A stretch of 64,000 bases of DNA from Chloroflexota bacterium (GCA_030447245.1 JAUJPG010000025.1:24399-88398); one strand, 5' to 3'. Positions 30,243 through 39,001 are shown, counted from the stretch's first letter. Numbers and translations are program-made. The notes: generated from the sequence alone by a model not told the origin.

Positions 30243-31106
30243 TCAATACCGTCCGAACAGGCCCTGCGGCCGGACCAGGACCACCATCAGGTACAGGACG
30301 AACACCGCGACGTACTTGAACGAGGGCCAGAACAGGCCGCCGATGGCCTCGACGAGCCCGATGATCACACCGGCCACGAGCGCGCCGACGATGCTCCCGA
30401 AGCCGCCGAGCGCGACGGCGATGTACGCCAGCAGCGCGAACAGGAAGCCGACGTCCGGGAAGATTGGCAGGAAGTTGGCCAGCAGCGCCCCGGCGATCCC
30501 GACGCACAGTGAGCCGATGCCCCAGCCAAGCATGAACATTCGGTCGCTCGAGATCCCCATCAGGGCGGCGGCCTCGCGGTCTTCGGAGGTGGCCTGGATC
30601 GCCAGGCCGACCTCGGTCCGGGTGACGAACAGGTACAGTGTCCCGAACGCCAGCAGGGCCGCGATGCTGGCCACCACCTGCGGCCAGCCCAGGAAGAGAC
30701 CGCCAAGGTTCAGGCGACCTTCGACGACGTGGTTCGGGACGACGCGGTAGTCGGCCGACCAGAAGAACTGCGCCGCGCTCCGCAAGAACACTCCGAGGCC
30801 GAAGGTGGCGAAGATCTGCGCCAGCATCGGCGCGCTCAAGATACGGCTGATGATTCCCTTGTAGACCAGCACGCCGAGCACGAACAGCAGAGCGGCGCAG
30901 ATCGGCACCGAGAGCAGCGGGTCGATGCCGAACAGGAGCGCCAGCCAGAACGTGGTGAACATCGCCAGCATCAGGAACTCGCCATGGGCGAAGTTGACGA
31001 TCTCCATGAGCCCGAAGATCAGGCTCAGACCGACGGCGATCAGGGCGTACACACAGCCCATCAACAGTCCGCTGGCGACCGCCTGGAGCAGGACCTCAGT
31101 CGGCAT
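30243..31106 (-). CDS. livH: Branched-chain amino acid ABC transporter permease LivH
   Basis: A 287-residue permease with about eight helices. It starts LLQAVASGLLMGCVYALIAVGLSLIFGLMEIVNFAHGEFLML, the classic LivH N-terminus (read here in two overlapping motif parts). The coupling loop is IQATSEDREAAALMGISSDR, and GFGSIVGALVAGVIIGLVEA lies near the end. It follows the binding-protein gene by 110 bases on the minus strand. Confidence 0.93.
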   Translation of the reverse strand: MPTEVLLQAVASGLLMGCVYALIAVGLSLIFGLMEIVNFAHGEFLMLAMFTTFWLALLFGIDPLLSVPICAALLFVLGVLVYKGIISRILSAPMLAQIFATFGLGVFLRSAAQFFWSADYRVVPNHVVEGRLNLGGLFLGWPQVVASIAALLAFGTLYLFVTRTEVGLAIQATSEDREAAALMGISSDRMFMLGWGIGSLCVGIAGALLANFLPIFPDVGFLFALLAYIAVALGGFGSIVGALVAGVIIGLVEAIGGLFWPSFKYVAVFVLYLMVVLVRPQGLFGRY

Positions 31107-31215
31107 CGGCGTGGCTTAGCATCGATCGTCCAGGCGGCGTGTCATCCCGTGCGCAGGTGAGCTCACGATGAGGGCTCGTCGTGGTTCCGGTGGTTCTGTT
31201 GGCACCGCCGACGCA

Positions 31216-32706
31216 TCAGCTTCGCTCTGACCACTTGGGGATCGGGTGGATGAACTCCCGCGCGGCGACCTCGAACGGCCAGACGGTCCAGTAGCGGCTG
31301 CCTTGCATCTGCACCACGATCGGCGAGTGCAGCTCGTTCTGGCCGGTGTCCGGGTCGAACTTGACCCCCTGCCAGGGTAGCGGGAGCTGGTCGCCGCCGA
31401 CGTTCGTCGCCAGCAGCGCCTGGCGCACGCGCTCGGGCTCGACCGAGCCGGCCCGGTTGATCGCGTCGCAGAGGACCAGGAACCCGAGGAGGACGCGCGC
31501 CGGCACGTCGGTCATGTCGCGGCCCGCGCGGGCCTTGAAGAGGTCGTTGACCTGGCGGATGACCGGCTTCGAGTCGGCCAGGTCCGGCACGAAGACGGCG
31601 CGGCTGGCGTAGCCCTCGGCGTCTTTACCGGCCTGCTCGACGAAGGCCGCCTCGGTATGGCCCGAATTCTGGGCCAGGACCATCCTGGGGTTGTAGTCCA
31701 GCTCCTTGGAGTGCTGGACCATCAGGATCGCGTCCGAGATGTAGGAGGTCGGGAACCAGACGTCCGGATCGGCCGCCTTGAGGCGCTGGACCTCGGCCGT
31801 CAGCGAGGTTGCCCGCGAGCGGTACTGGAGGTCAAGGGCGATCCTGTAGCCGGCCTGCTCGGCGAGCTCCTTCTCGACGTTGCCGCTGTCCTGGCCGAAC
31901 AGCGTGTCCTCGTAGACCAGTGCGACGCTCTCTGTCTTGATGTTCCTGCGCGCCTCGAGATCCTTGAGGAACTTGAACATCGCCACCGAGAAGTCGCGGT
32001 CGTGGGGCGAGGTACGGAAGAACCATTTGAAGCCCCGCGTGTGCAGCGTCGCCGACGACGACTCGGCGGTCAGGTAGGGCACCCCGAGGCGTTCGGCCAC
32101 CTGGCTCGCCGACGCGGTCACGGCGCTCTGGAACATGCCGAACATGGCCGCGACCTTCTCCTGGGTAATGAGCCGCTCGGCCTCGGCAGCCCCGCGCGCG
32201 GGATCGCCCTGATGATCGGTGACAATCGCCCGGACTTTGGCGCCGCCCAGGTTCGGCAGTCCCTCGGTCTGCGCCAGCAGGAGTGGGAGGTCGCTACGAG
32301 TGTTGACGATGTCCTGGGCCAGCTCGACCGCCGTCTTGGCATCCAGGCCAGCCGGCGCCGTGGGGCCGGAGAGCGGGTACGCGACGCCGATCAGCACCTC
32401 GGCCGCGGCGGCGCCGGTGGCCGGAGCCGCCTGGGCGGCTGGGCTAGCAACCGGACTGGCCGCGGCGGCCGGGCTGGGTGAGGCAGCGGGCGAGGCGGCG
32501 GCCCCCGGGCTTGCCGCCGCGGCTGGCTTGGGCGACTCGGCCGGTTTCGGGTCGGACTTCGCCGCGGGTGTGGGAGAGGCAGGCGCGGTCTGCACGCAGG
32601 CGCCCAGGAGCGACACCACGCTCCCGCCACCCGTGATCCCAAGCAGTGTCAGAAACCGGCGTCGACTCAGCGCGGTCGACCGAAGGCGGCTCAGGTGACG
32701 GCTCAC
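31216..32706 (-). CDS. Liv-type ABC transporter substrate-binding lipoprotein
   Basis: About 496 residues. The N-terminus has a twin-arginine motif (ALSRRRFLTLLGITGGG) and a lipobox near LLGAC, then an unusually long Ala/Pro/Ser low-complexity linker (about residues 45-95). The ligand-binding domain begins IGVAYPLSGPTAPAGLDAKTAVELA, typical of type I periplasmic binding (LivJ/K, AmiC) folds. GTG 32706 is preferred because GGAGG lies six bases before it and abuts the ATG at 32712. First gene of the importer operon. Recognised ligands of this fold are amino acids, amides and urea. Confidence 0.9.
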   Translation of the reverse strand: MSRHLSRLRSTALSRRRFLTLLGITGGGSVVSLLGACVQTAPASPTPAAKSDPKPAESPKPAAAASPGAAASPAASPSPAAAASPVASPAAQAAPATGAAAAEVLIGVAYPLSGPTAPAGLDAKTAVELAQDIVNTRSDLPLLLAQTEGLPNLGGAKVRAIVTDHQGDPARGAAEAERLITQEKVAAMFGMFQSAVTASASQVAERLGVPYLTAESSSATLHTRGFKWFFRTSPHDRDFSVAMFKFLKDLEARRNIKTESVALVYEDTLFGQDSGNVEKELAEQAGYRIALDLQYRSRATSLTAEVQRLKAADPDVWFPTSYISDAILMVQHSKELDYNPRMVLAQNSGHTEAAFVEQAGKDAEGYASRAVFVPDLADSKPVIRQVNDLFKARAGRDMTDVPARVLLGFLVLCDAINRAGSVEPERVRQALLATNVGGDQLPLPWQGVKFDPDTGQNELHSPIVVQMQGSRYWTVWPFEVAAREFIHPIPKWSERS

Positions 32707-32886
32707 GTGCATCCTCCGCACTGGCGCCTCGATGATCGCGCGCCAATGACACGGCGGTAGTCTATCCACCGCGCCAGCGGCCGTCAACACGCGGGCACGA
32801 CCTCTTGGCTCCAGGTACCCAGAGCGGGCACATTGCCTCACAACGCACGACACCGAAGCGACCCGGGCATGCGAGCGAGGCGCGTG

Positions 32887-33003
32887 AGCACGTACGAGTT
32901 GATCGAGGCACCGCGGGAGCGGTACCTGCAGGCTGGCCTGGGCGCAAAGATGCAGCTGCTGGACGAGGTGGCGGCGGGGACCTGGATCGAGGCCCGTCAG
33001 GCC
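32887..33003 (+). pseudogene. Integrase/transposase N-terminal relic
   Basis: Plus-strand frame YELIEAPRERYLQAGLGAKM, then LLDEVAAGTWIEARQAF, resembles the N-terminal part of IS481-like/ISNCY integrases (RxRYxxAxxxxKxxILDEFxxxTGYHRKYAIR). It stops being recognisable at 33000 where the disrupted toxin gene of the DUF433 pair ends. This suggests that the insertion or recombination that left this relic also removed the toxin gene. Weak evidence, short match. Confidence 0.3.
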
Positions 33004-33004
33004 T

Positions 33005-33025
33005 TCAGGCAATCAGGAAGCGCAT
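33005..33025 (-). pseudogene. Start codon stub of a DUF5615-like toxin gene
   Basis: The DUF433 stop overlaps an ATG (TGATG) that opens MRFLI, the usual beginning of the DUF5615 (PIN-like) toxins that follow DUF433 antitoxins. It then reads Ala-stop and homology ends, so the toxin gene is truncated after about five codons. Confidence 0.45.
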
Positions 33026-33249
33026 CAGACGACGCGCAGCACCGGGTGGTCGCTCTGCTTCGCGGCGTACTCGAGCGCCGCGGTAATGTCGCCCGGCTCC
33101 AGGTAAGGATAATCCTCGAGCCTCTCCTCGCGGCTCGCCCCCGAAGCGAGGAGATCGAGGATGTCCTTCACCCGCACGCGGAGGCCGCGGATGCATGGCC
33201 GTCCTGCGCACTGCTCCGGGTTGATGGTGGCGCGGTGAAGCTCGCTCAT
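33025..33249 (-). CDS. DUF433 family antitoxin-like protein
   Basis: A 74-residue helix-turn-helix protein with the DUF433 pattern: INPEQCAGRPCIRGLRVRVKDIL, LLASGASREERLEDYPYLEPGDI, and AALEYAAKQ. DUF433 proteins (VapB45-like) are DNA-binding antitoxins paired with a DUF5615 PIN-like toxin immediately downstream. Here only a five-codon stub of that toxin remains, so this is an orphan antitoxin. The start ATG 33249 follows GAGGAG on the minus strand. Confidence 0.85.
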   Translation of the reverse strand: MSELHRATINPEQCAGRPCIRGLRVRVKDILDLLASGASREERLEDYPYLEPGDITAALEYAAKQSDHPVLRVV

Positions 33250-33688
33250 ACTCGACTCCTCGCGGAGCGTACCCCGGCGCCACGCAATGACGCGACGGTC
33301 ATCGAAGCGGCGCTCTGCCGCCGGCTATGCCCGCATGGTAGAGGCATAACACGTGGATGGGCTGATAGTCCCGGCTCTTCTTTCATTGTGCCTCACCAGA
33401 AAATCGGAGGCCTTCACCTCGGAGAAACCTTGATCCCCGCCGTTGCCTCATATTCGAGGGTGGGCCAAGCTTGGCCGCTGAAATGTCCCCGGGCCGACGA
33501 TGAGCCAAGCGGGCCAAAGTTGGGGCAGTGGTATGGCGGGGCGCTCTGACCGGTGTCATAGAAGGATCATAGAGACCCTTCTATGACCCGCCGGACATAG
33601 AATCAGGACATAGGCGGTCATAGACGCCCTCCGCGGTAGACGCAGCGGGTCCAATGTCGCCTACGAAGGGCAGGGATTCCTTCGAGGG
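33250..33688. other. Intergenic region, about 440 bases
   Basis: No gene is supported between the DUF433 gene and the amidase. The notable content is a cluster of CATAG repeats and an 11-bp hairpin at 33555-33624. Confidence 0.5.
33555..33624 (+). repeat. CATAGA repeat cluster with hairpin
   Basis: CATAGA occurs at 33557, 33568, 33596 and 33619, a CATAGG variant at 33609, and the complement TCTATG at 33580. The first and the complementary copy form an 11-bp stem, GTCATAGAAGG (33555-33565) with CCTTCTATGAC (33577-33587) and an 11-base loop. Copy spacing is 10-16 bases, near one helical turn. It looks like a multi-site protein-binding array, but no neighbour gene identifies the protein. Confidence 0.55.
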
Positions 33689-35103
33689 CTAGAGGCGCCA
33701 GGCGGCTGGGTCGGGGCGGCGGGTGTGCCAGTCGGTGGCGCGCTCGTAGGCGCGGGCGATGCGGAGGACGGTCGGCTCGTCGAAGGGGCGGCCGACGATC
33801 TGGATCGAAACCGGCAGCCCGTCCTGGCTGAAGCCGCAGGGGACGACGATGGCCGGCAGGCCGAGCAGGTTCCAGGGGTTGGTGTAGCGCGAGGCGATCA
33901 GGCCGGTCATCGGCGCGTCCTCGAAGGTCGGCGCCCGGCTCGGCCTGGCCGGGGAAGATCAGCGCGTCGACGTCTTCGAAGAGGGCCGTCACCTCGCGGG
34001 CCAGGCGCGCGCGGAGGCGCTGGCCGCGGAGGTAGTCCTGGGCCGGAACCAGGCCGCCCATCAGCAGACGCACCCTGGTCGGCTCGCCGTACTCGTCCAA
34101 CGGTCGCGGACCGTCTCGCGATGGTACTCGAACATCTCCGCCAGAAACGGCGCCCAGGCGGCCGCTGCAAGGTCCAGCGTCGGGGCGTCGACGTCCTGGA
34201 TCTCGGCCCCCTGGCGCGCCAGCACGCCGAAGGCCAGATTGGCGGCGGTCCCGGACGTCCGCGTGCAGGTCGGGCCAGTCGACGTAGTAGCGGCGCAGCA
34301 GCCCCCCCGGAGCCCGCGCACGCCATCCTCCAGCCCACGCGTGTAGTTGGGCGGGGTCGCCACAGACGTGTGGGCGTCGCGCGGGTCATGGCCGGCGATC
34401 GCCTGGAGGAGCAGCGCCGTGTCGCGAACCGTCCTGGTCATCGGGCCCAGGTGGTCGAGCGACCAGGACATCGGGACCACGCCTCGCCGCGAGATCAGCC
34501 CGAACGTCGGCTTCAGGCCGACGATGCCGCAGGCGCTGGCCGGCCCGCGGACGGAGCCGCCGGTGTCTGAGCCGAGCGCCCCGGCGCACAGTCCGGCGGC
34601 GACCGCCGCGGCCGAAACCAGACGACGAGCGGGTCGTGATCCGGGTGACGTCCCACGGGTTGCGGCGGTCGCCAGCGGTCCGTCTTTGACCCGGCCGCCC
34701 GAACGCGAACTCGTGCATCGCCAGCTTGCCGAGCATGATGGCGCAGCCCGAGGCCAGCCGCTCGGTTACGTCGGCGTCGGCGCTCGGGACGTTGCCCGGC
34801 CAGCACTCTGGAGCCAGCCATCATCGGCACGCCGGCGACGGCGATCAGGTCCTTCAGGGCAAGCGGGACGCCGTGGAGCGGGCGGCGCCGTGCGCCGCGC
34901 CCAATCTCATCGTCGGCCGCTCGCGCCTCGGCCAACGCGCGCGCCGCGGTGACCGTCGCGTACGCCTGGAGGACGCCGTCGTGCTGCTCGATCCGCTCCA
35001 GGTACGCCTGGGTGGCCTCGACCGACGTGATCTCACGGCGGTCGATCGCCGTGGAGAGCGTCGTCAAATCCAGCTCGGGGATCGTCGTGGCGCTGGCGGT
35101 CAT
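33689..35103 (-). pseudogene. Amidase (amidase-signature family), multiple frameshifts
   Basis: About 470 residues if frames are joined. Segments in order are [58 protein letters not shown], then a region with the Gly/Ser-rich signature in mixed frames (near 34590-34640), [19 protein letters not shown], and [29 protein letters not shown]. The catalytic Lys (LKDL) is visible; the Ser pair lies in the frame-disrupted stretch. At least five one-base shifts occur, mostly in G/C runs, with protein conservation intact on both sides. ATG 35103 overlaps the small upstream gene (ATGA). The substrate is unknown. Confidence 0.8.
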
Positions 35104-35333
35104 ACCGAACGCCCCGGCCAGGTCGTCGGCTTCTCAAGGAACGTCGGCTCCTCTTCGGGCAGTGGCGCGGCCGCGCGGAGGGCGTCTCGCAGGGGGAGGT
35201 GGTCGCACCACATCTCGTACAGCCGCTCGCGGTCGGCACTCGGGATCGCGATGAGGCCAGCGACGCGCAGCTCGGCAGCGAACAGCTCGCGCAGCTCGGC
35301 CTCGTCGCGAACCGCGGTCGTCTCAGCCATCAT
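35100..35333 (-). CDS. AtzG-like small partner of amidase
   Basis: A 77-residue acidic protein beginning M(M)AETTAVRDEAELRELF, then LRVAGLIAIPSADRERLYEMW and ending FLEKPTTWPGR. Small proteins of this kind (DUF4089/AtzG, GatC-like) are encoded directly before amidases and bind them in stable complexes. The stop overlaps the amidase start by four bases (ATGA). GGAGGG precedes two tandem ATGs at 35333 and 35330. Identification rests on position, size and general pattern. Confidence 0.6.
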   Translation of the reverse strand: MMAETTAVRDEAELRELFAAELRVAGLIAIPSADRERLYEMWCDHLPLRDALRAAAPLPEEEPTFLEKPTTWPGRSV

Positions 35334-35498
35334 ATCCCTCCGTGTGTCGCCGACACCTGGCGGCCCACCAGCCGCGACTTGCAGGGTAGCCCGCGGATGG
35401 GCGCGCGTCAAACGGGCTGTCGTACGCCAGGTAGCATGTCCGCTCGCGGGCCTCACATCCTGAGGGCCCGCGGAGCGCTCGAGCCGGCCACACGCGGC

Positions 35499-36272
35499 TC
35501 AGGCGCGCGGCTCGATCCAGTTGTGCAGCGCGATCCCGCCATCCACCGCGACCGTCGTGCCGGTGACGTAGCTGGAGAAGCGCTCGCAGAGCAGGGCGAC
35601 GGCCATTCCGGCCACGTCAGCCGGTTCGCCGGGGCGGCCGAGCGGGATCGCCGCCAGCATCGCCGGGTCCATCCGAAGCTGCGAGCCGCCGCCAGGAATC
35701 GCCCCGGGGGCAATCGCGTTGACCCTGATGCCGCGCGGACCGAGCGCGCGGGCCAGCTCCTTCATCACCATCGTCAGGCCGGCCTTGGAGGCACTGTAGT
35801 GGGGCAGGTTGCGAGGGGTGTAGGCGTGCAGCGAGGTGATGAACAGGATTCGACCGCGCACCCTGGCCTCGGCCATTCGCTGGCCAACCCGCCGGCCCAG
35901 GCGAAAGCCGGCGCGGACGTTGACGTTCAGCATCTGCTCCCAGGCGTCGTCCGAGACGCCGAAGACGGTCTCCTCCTCGGGCCGCCGCGGGCTGGCGCTG
36001 TGGACCAGAATGCTGAGGTTTCCCAGCCGCTCGTACGCCGCATCGAGCAGGCGGTCGGGCCCGTCCGACGTGGCCAGGTCGGCCCTCACGAACGCGGCGT
36101 CATGCCCCTCGTCGGCGAGCGTCCGGGCCGCGTCCTCGCCCCGACCGGTGTCCAGATCCGCCAGCAGGACGCGCGCGCCCTCGCGCGCCAGCGCGGTCGC
36201 GATGCCCCGTCCGATCCCCGAGGCGGCGCCGGTCACCAGTGCCGTATCGCCCGCGAGCAGCCCGTTGGCCAT
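35499..36272 (-). CDS. SDR-family oxidoreductase
   Basis: A 257-residue classical short-chain dehydrogenase. It has GAASGIGRG for cofactor binding, a VHSASPRR segment in place of the common NNAG, catalytic Ser in FITSLHAYTP, and Tyr/Lys in HYSASKAG. The C-terminal part is GRPGEPADVAGMAVALL with VDGGIALHNWIEPRA at the end. LADLD after the second strand suggests NAD+ preference (acidic residue). ATG 36272 was chosen as the family start. It is next to the amidase unit, though 165 bases separate them. Confidence 0.9.
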   Translation of the reverse strand: MANGLLAGDTALVTGAASGIGRGIATALAREGARVLLADLDTGRGEDAARTLADEGHDAAFVRADLATSDGPDRLLDAAYERLGNLSILVHSASPRRPEEETVFGVSDDAWEQMLNVNVRAGFRLGRRVGQRMAEARVRGRILFITSLHAYTPRNLPHYSASKAGLTMVMKELARALGPRGIRVNAIAPGAIPGGGSQLRMDPAMLAAIPLGRPGEPADVAGMAVALLCERFSSYVTGTTVAVDGGIALHNWIEPRA

Positions 36273-36384
36273 GTCACAACTCCTCTGTCGCTCGCCGATT
36301 GCTCGCCGTTCGCCGTTCCCTGTATCGCCTGGCCCGATGGCCGTGTCGCGGATGCAGGATACCCCGGTCAGGGACGGCGGGGCG

Positions 36385-36510
36385 CTCGTCAAGCCGCGGG
36401 GGATCCACAAGCGACTTGGCGAGGTCCAAGCGCTGCGCGGCGTCGACGTCGCGGTCTACCCTGGCAAGATCCGCATCCTGGCCTCCGACCCGCGGCGAGG
36501 TGTTGCTGCG
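36385..36510 (+). pseudogene. Sugar ABC transporter ATPase N-terminal relic
   Basis: Plus-strand frame with GALVKPRGIHKRLGEVQALR and GVDVAVYPGKIRILASD resembles the first 40 residues of ribose/xylose-type ABC ATPases (ARGIHKRFGEVQALRGVDLxVxPGEIHALVGDNGAGKST). The Walker A motif itself is lost. It is a leftover fragment with no function expected. Confidence 0.45.
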
Positions 36511-36605
36511 CGGCACGTCAGCGGCAGGACAGAAGGTGCGCGGCTGCCGAACGGCCTGGCGCTGGCGCCGACCGAGCTAGCTGCGCGCATCGCCTCAGCT
36601 CCGTC

Positions 36606-36650
36606 GCCTAGTCGCGCCCCGACCGTCCTTACCGGTCGCGCGACTAAGGC
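36606..36650 (-). terminator. Hairpin downstream of vapC
   Basis: TAGTCGCGC at 36609-36617 pairs with GCGCGACTA at 36638-36646, with an inner GACCG/CGGTC stem. It lies 55 bases past the vapC stop in the direction of vapBC transcription, without a T tract. Confidence 0.45.
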
Positions 36651-36702
36651 TTGCCACTGGAGGCGACCGCTCCTCCCCGGTGGCCACCCCAAGATGCCCC
36701 GC

Positions 36703-37074
36703 TTATGGTTGCTCGGCGACGGCGAATGCCTGCTCCCGCGCGACCACGGCGAGGCGCTTATCGCGAGTCCACAACCGCGCGGTGCCGACCAGGGCCACCG
36801 AAGCCAGCAGGTGAACGTCGACATAGCCAATACCCCGGCCCATCAGGTGGCGCTGTTCGATGAATTCCAGCGCCTCATCGTCAGTCGCGACCGGAGCTCG
36901 GGGAAGCTCTCGCACCAACATGAGAATCTCCGCGCGACGATGCAGGATGCCGCAGGCCAGCTCGCCGACGACGAAGGGGTGCATCAGCACCCGACCCGCT
37001 TCCAGGGCCGTGACCAGGGATGGGTCGCCCCGGCGCAAGTGGTCGAGCCAGACGGACGTGTCCACCAGGATCAT
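36703..37074 (-). CDS. vapC: VapC-family PIN-domain ribonuclease toxin
   Basis: A 123-residue PIN protein. The acidic metal-binding residues are D5 in LVDTSVWLDHL, E38 in VVGELACG, D in YVDVHLLASV near 86, and D in LWTRDKRL near 104. All four expected positions are filled, so the nuclease should be active. Its start overlaps the stop of the antitoxin gene by four bases. VapC toxins cleave specific tRNAs or rRNA when the antitoxin is degraded. Confidence 0.92.
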   Translation of the reverse strand: MILVDTSVWLDHLRRGDPSLVTALEAGRVLMHPFVVGELACGILHRRAEILMLVRELPRAPVATDDEALEFIEQRHLMGRGIGYVDVHLLASVALVGTARLWTRDKRLAVVAREQAFAVAEQP

Positions 37075-37268
37075 GCAGGCTCGGCGCGTCGACGAGGGAC
37101 CGGCCGGACGTCGGGTTCGCTGCTGCCGAGCCGAGCCAGTCGTCGAGCGCTCTCGCGCTCGATCAAGGCCTTGAGCCCTTCGCGGATCAGGGCCGTACGT
37201 TCTTTCAAGCCGGTAACCCGCTGGGCCTGTTCGAGCAGCGCCTCATCCAGGTTGATTGTCGTGCGCAT
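37071..37268 (-). CDS. vapB: VapB-family antitoxin
   Basis: A 65-residue protein MRTTINLDEALLEQAQRVTGLKERTALIREGLKAL (given as one N-terminal motif in parts: MRTTINLDEALL and TGLKERTALIREGL). It is the type II VapB/DUF2191 antitoxin with an N-terminal ribbon-helix-helix DNA-binding part and a basic C-terminal tail that contacts VapC. ATG 37268 is the family start; the longer frame adds unconserved residues. A 14-base palindrome 35 bases upstream is a candidate autoregulatory operator. Confidence 0.88.
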   Translation of the reverse strand: MRTTINLDEALLEQAQRVTGLKERTALIREGLKALIERESARRLARLGSSEPDVRPVPRRRAEPA

Positions 37269-37302
37269 GATCGTCACTCCCCGGTGAAGATGCACGCAGC
37301 AT

Positions 37303-37316
37303 ACATCATACGATGT
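37303..37316 (-). promoter_or_regulatory. Candidate vapBC operator/-10 region
   Basis: Palindrome ACATC-ATAC-GATGT just upstream of vapB. On the minus strand it contains a possible -10 TATGAT (37310-37305), so a bound VapBC complex would block the promoter. No clear -35 was found. Confidence 0.35.
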
Positions 37317-37362
37317 CGAATTTGATGCTCGGCGGCGTCCCTAGACCCCTGGCGCCGCGAAC

Positions 37363-37787
37363 CTACGCCCCAAATGGGTTCTCAAGCGATAGTCCCTGGA
37401 TCTGCTGGCCGTGCTGCAAGTCCTCGCTGTACAGCCGAGTGCAGCCCGCGGCTAGGGCGGCCGCGACGATCAGCGCGTCAGAGAAGCTGTAGCGGTAGCG
37501 GTCTGAATGTCGATGGCGCGCTGGTACAACCCCTGCGATGGCATGACGCGCCAGAGCGGGACGAGCACCTCGTCCAGAAAACGCCGCGCGTCGTCCTGCG
37601 CGATGACCGTCCTGAGCTTGCGCGTCATCACGTTGAGCGTCTCCTGCACGACCTGGAAGCTGATGCTGCCTGAGCCGCTCTCGACTGCCCGGCGTATCAA
37701 AGCCTCCGCCGTGTGCCGTCTGGACGGGTCGTCCGCGTCTACCAGAGAGACGAAGATGTTGGAGTCGATGAAGTCACTGCCGCTCAT
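37363..37787 (-). pseudogene. Second VapC-family PIN toxin, one frameshift
   Basis: About 141 residues. FIDSNIFVSLVDADD gives the first acidic residues, VVQETLNVMTRK the Glu, and after a missing base near 37497 the frame continues RYRYSFSDALIVAAALAAGC, then TRLYSEDLQHGQ. It ends NPFGA with a stop at 37363-37365. The lost base (ACCGC for ACCCGC) is the only defect, and both halves are conserved, so it may be a sequencing error. The start overlaps the upstream antitoxin gene by 14 bases. Confidence 0.8.
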
Positions 37788-38001
37788 TCATCTCGTCACG
37801 CGTGAACTTGCGTCCGCCCGAGCTTGCGTACCGCTGGATGTCGCAGATGACCGCCATGGCTCGCTCGGCCTGTTGCGTTCGCTGTGCGTAGTCGGCAAGC
37901 CAGCGTCGGAATTGGTCGTTGAGGGTGGTGTGTTCGGCACGGGCGCGGGACCGCGCCGCCTCAATCAGACGTTCGTCGGCGCTGAGAGTAATGTTCTTCA
38001 C
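37774..38001 (-). CDS. VapB-like antitoxin of the second PIN module
   Basis: A 75-residue protein from GTG 38001 (GGAGG eight bases upstream): VKNITLSADERLIEAARSRA, TTLNDQFRRWLADYAQR, and a C-terminus GGRKFTRDEMNERQ. The N-terminal ITLSADERLIEAARxRA is a ribbon-helix-helix motif of antitoxins paired with PIN toxins. It overlaps the toxin gene by 14 bases. The two vapBC modules lie head to tail on the same strand, separated by about 70 bases. Confidence 0.78.
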   Translation of the reverse strand: MKNITLSADERLIEAARSRARAEHTTLNDQFRRWLADYAQRTQQAERAMAVICDIQRYASSGGRKFTRDEMNERQ

Positions 38002-38234
38002 GCGCAAGGCCTCCGGATCGTGTACACGAATGTAGTGTGCACAGGTCTCGTGCGCCGCGCCAGTCGATTGGCCAGGATCACGCCTGCGCCTGGCGTTACC
38101 GGCGCACTGGCTCGAGCTGGGGCTCGCTGCCGCCAGGCCGCGCAAGACGCCCGGCGCTCGCGACGGGTTCGATCATGACATTGAGCTCTGCGTCGAAGCC
38201 TTTGTGAAGTCGCCCTCTATCTAGGAGACCTCGG

Positions 38235-38408
38235 TCAATTCGGTGGAGGCCCACGGCCGTAGACGCCGAGGTTGTTCACGCCGGGCGCCCAGGAGGTCTC
38301 CATCGAGACCTTCTTCTCCTTGGCGTCCTCGCGCCGGGCGACCTTGATCTCGACGACCAGGTGCACGCGATCCTCCTTGCCCGCGTCGGCAACCAGGCGG
38401 TCGAGCAG
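38235..38408 (-). pseudogene. Type III restriction subunit (Res) C-terminal relic
   Basis: Minus-strand frame RVHLVVEIKVARREDAKEKK, then VSMETSWAPGVNNLGVYGRG and a stop. This resembles the nuclease-core region (VEIKGY... D/E-x-K) and following part of type III Res proteins (METYWVPGVNNLGxYGRWAFAEF). The helicase is absent. With the fragments at 3245 and 4319 it shows that such systems were once present on both sides of the window's first 38 kb. Confidence 0.5.
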
Positions 38409-38609
38409 CCTTCAGTGCAACCCGTTGGTCCAGATCGCTCCGATGATCGGCAACCCGATGAACGTCCCGCGCACGTCAGATGCTCCGCCGCCTCGACGTC
38501 AGCGTGGCCAGGTCGCGCGGACCCACGTCGCGGATCGGTCGACCGTCTCGCATCGCCCCGGCCAGTTACGAGCGCGGGAAGCTGGGACCGGCCGGCGGAG
38601 GACGGCGGG

Positions 38610-38972
38610 CTACTTCTCGTGCAGCAGGCAGAACTCGTGGCCCTCGGGGTCGGTCATCACCCGCCAGGTCTTGATGTCCTCGACGTGACGGCCGCCGAGT
38701 GCGATCACGCGCTCGACGGCGGCATCCTGGTCCGGCGCGGTGATGTCGATGTGGAGGCGCACCTTGCCAACCTTCGGCTCCGGCACCTTCTGAAAGCCGA
38801 GACCCATGTCGTTCGGAAGCCGCTCCAGCTCGACGAACGAGTCCGTGCGATCAGCTACGCCGACGCCGAGCAGGCTCCCCCAGAAGGCCGCCAGCCGCTC
38901 CGGATCGGCGCAGTCGAGGACGAGGTCCGTGAGCCGTCCAACCGCGCCACCCTCTCGCTTCTGCACGGACAT
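38610..38972 (-). CDS. VOC-family (glyoxalase-like) protein
   Basis: A 120-residue single-unit vicinal-oxygen-chelate protein. It begins GRLTDLVLDCADPERLAAFWGSLLGV and ends WRVMTDPEGHEFCLLHEK, the DPEGHEFCL motif being common in glyoxalase-like domains of actinobacteria and Chloroflexota. ATG 38972 follows GGAGGAAGG. Enzymatic role is unknown; such proteins range from bleomycin-binding to dioxygenases. It is flanked by relics on both sides but is itself intact. Confidence 0.85.
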   Translation of the reverse strand: MSVQKREGGAVGRLTDLVLDCADPERLAAFWGSLLGVGVADRTDSFVELERLPNDMGLGFQKVPEPKVGKVRLHIDITAPDQDAAVERVIALGGRHVEDIKTWRVMTDPEGHEFCLLHEK

Positions 38973-39001
38973 GAGCCTTCCTCCATCTGGGCGCGGCTGC
39001 C

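Noticed and set aside
33555..33624. CATAGA repeats as a CRISPR array
   Set aside because: Units are only six bases, spacing is 4-10 bases between units, and one copy is inverted. No cas genes are present.
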